Below are positions 23,945 through 23,985 of a stretch of DNA of 23,985 bases, piece after piece. A program made the position numbers and the translations under genes. Below the pieces are notes generated by a model. It made no database searches. It had not been told where the DNA came from and saw only the letters and a list, made by a program, of their open reading frames with translations. Origin of the DNA: JAOUEE01 sp051011595. Lineage in GTDB: Bacteria > Actinomycetota > Acidimicrobiia > Acidimicrobiales > SHLQ01. The DNA lies in contig JBPCTQ010000040.1 in assembly GCA_051011595.1 (NCBI GenBank), positions 1 to 23,985 on the forward strand. The letters run 5' to 3'. How positions within the stretch are numbered: the stretch's first letter is position 1; each line of letters opens with the position of its first letter.

Positions 23945-23985
23945 TCAGATGTCGGCCAGGAAGGACCGGATGGCATCGGCCACGG
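23945..23985 (-). CDS. C-terminal end of a minus-strand gene, possibly an alpha/beta hydrolase (partial)
   Basis: Reading in from the right edge, the minus strand gives VADAIRSFLADI and then TGA at 23947-23945. An amphipathic end of this type, with xIxxFL, is common at the C-terminus of alpha/beta hydrolases after the catalytic His, but thirteen codons cannot prove a family. The position just after the RTX terminator fits a convergent gene. Confidence 0.45.
   Translation of the reverse strand, partial: VADAIRSFLADI

Overview
The window is high-GC, densely packed, bidirectionally coded DNA with frequent GTG starts, 1-4 base start/stop overlaps and leaderless-looking promoters. Together with the gene families (DesA-type acyl-ACP desaturase, tandem CaiB protein, DUF35/thiolase pair, many CoA-ester and P450 genes) this points to an actinobacterium, most likely of the Acidimicrobiia. 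That placement is inference from gene content; there is no rRNA in the window. I saw no tRNA, rRNA, CRISPR array or insertion sequence.

Layout. (1) 1-4112: the last codons of an unidentified plus-strand gene, a tandem-domain family III CoA-transferase on the minus strand, and a divergent AMP-dependent acyl-CoA synthetase. (2) 4117-9960: a minus-strand luciferase-like flavin monooxygenase divergent from a four-gene, translationally coupled plus-strand run: cytochrome P450, COG2159 amidohydrolase, APH-type small-molecule kinase and beta-lactamase-fold serine hydrolase. It looks like an operon for oxidising and processing a hydrophobic or xenobiotic substrate. (3) 9973-13549: a minus-strand operon read as HMG-CoA-synthase-like/DUF35 fusion, SCP2-type thiolase, then DesA-like di-iron desaturase. 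(4) 13641-21378: divergent from it, a three-gene operon joined by two TGATG junctions. It encodes an MFS permease fused to a LivF-type ATPase, a LivH-LivM-LivG triple fusion, and a large protein joining a polysaccharide-lyase-like toroid/beta-sandwich to a GT-B glycosyltransferase. (5) 21436-23985: a stand-alone AroQ-type chorismate mutase, a convergent glyoxalase-fold (VOC) protein, a Sec-exported RTX-repeat calcium-binding protein with a strong intrinsic terminator, and the last codons of a minus-strand gene resembling an alpha/beta hydrolase.

How the genes fit together. Regions 1-3 are mostly CoA-thioester and oxidative chemistry: activation by the synthetase, CoA transfer, P450 and flavin oxygenation, thiolase-type carbon-carbon chemistry and acyl desaturation. 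This fits breakdown or remodelling of lipid, steroid or xenobiotic acids, but the substrate cannot be read from sequence. Region 4 is the most unusual part: all the membrane and ATPase parts of a branched-chain-amino-acid-type importer are packed into two polypeptides, one carrying a whole MFS permease, and coupled to a carbohydrate-active fusion protein, with no solute-binding protein in view. It shares a 91-base divergent promoter region with the thiolase operon, which suggests joint control.
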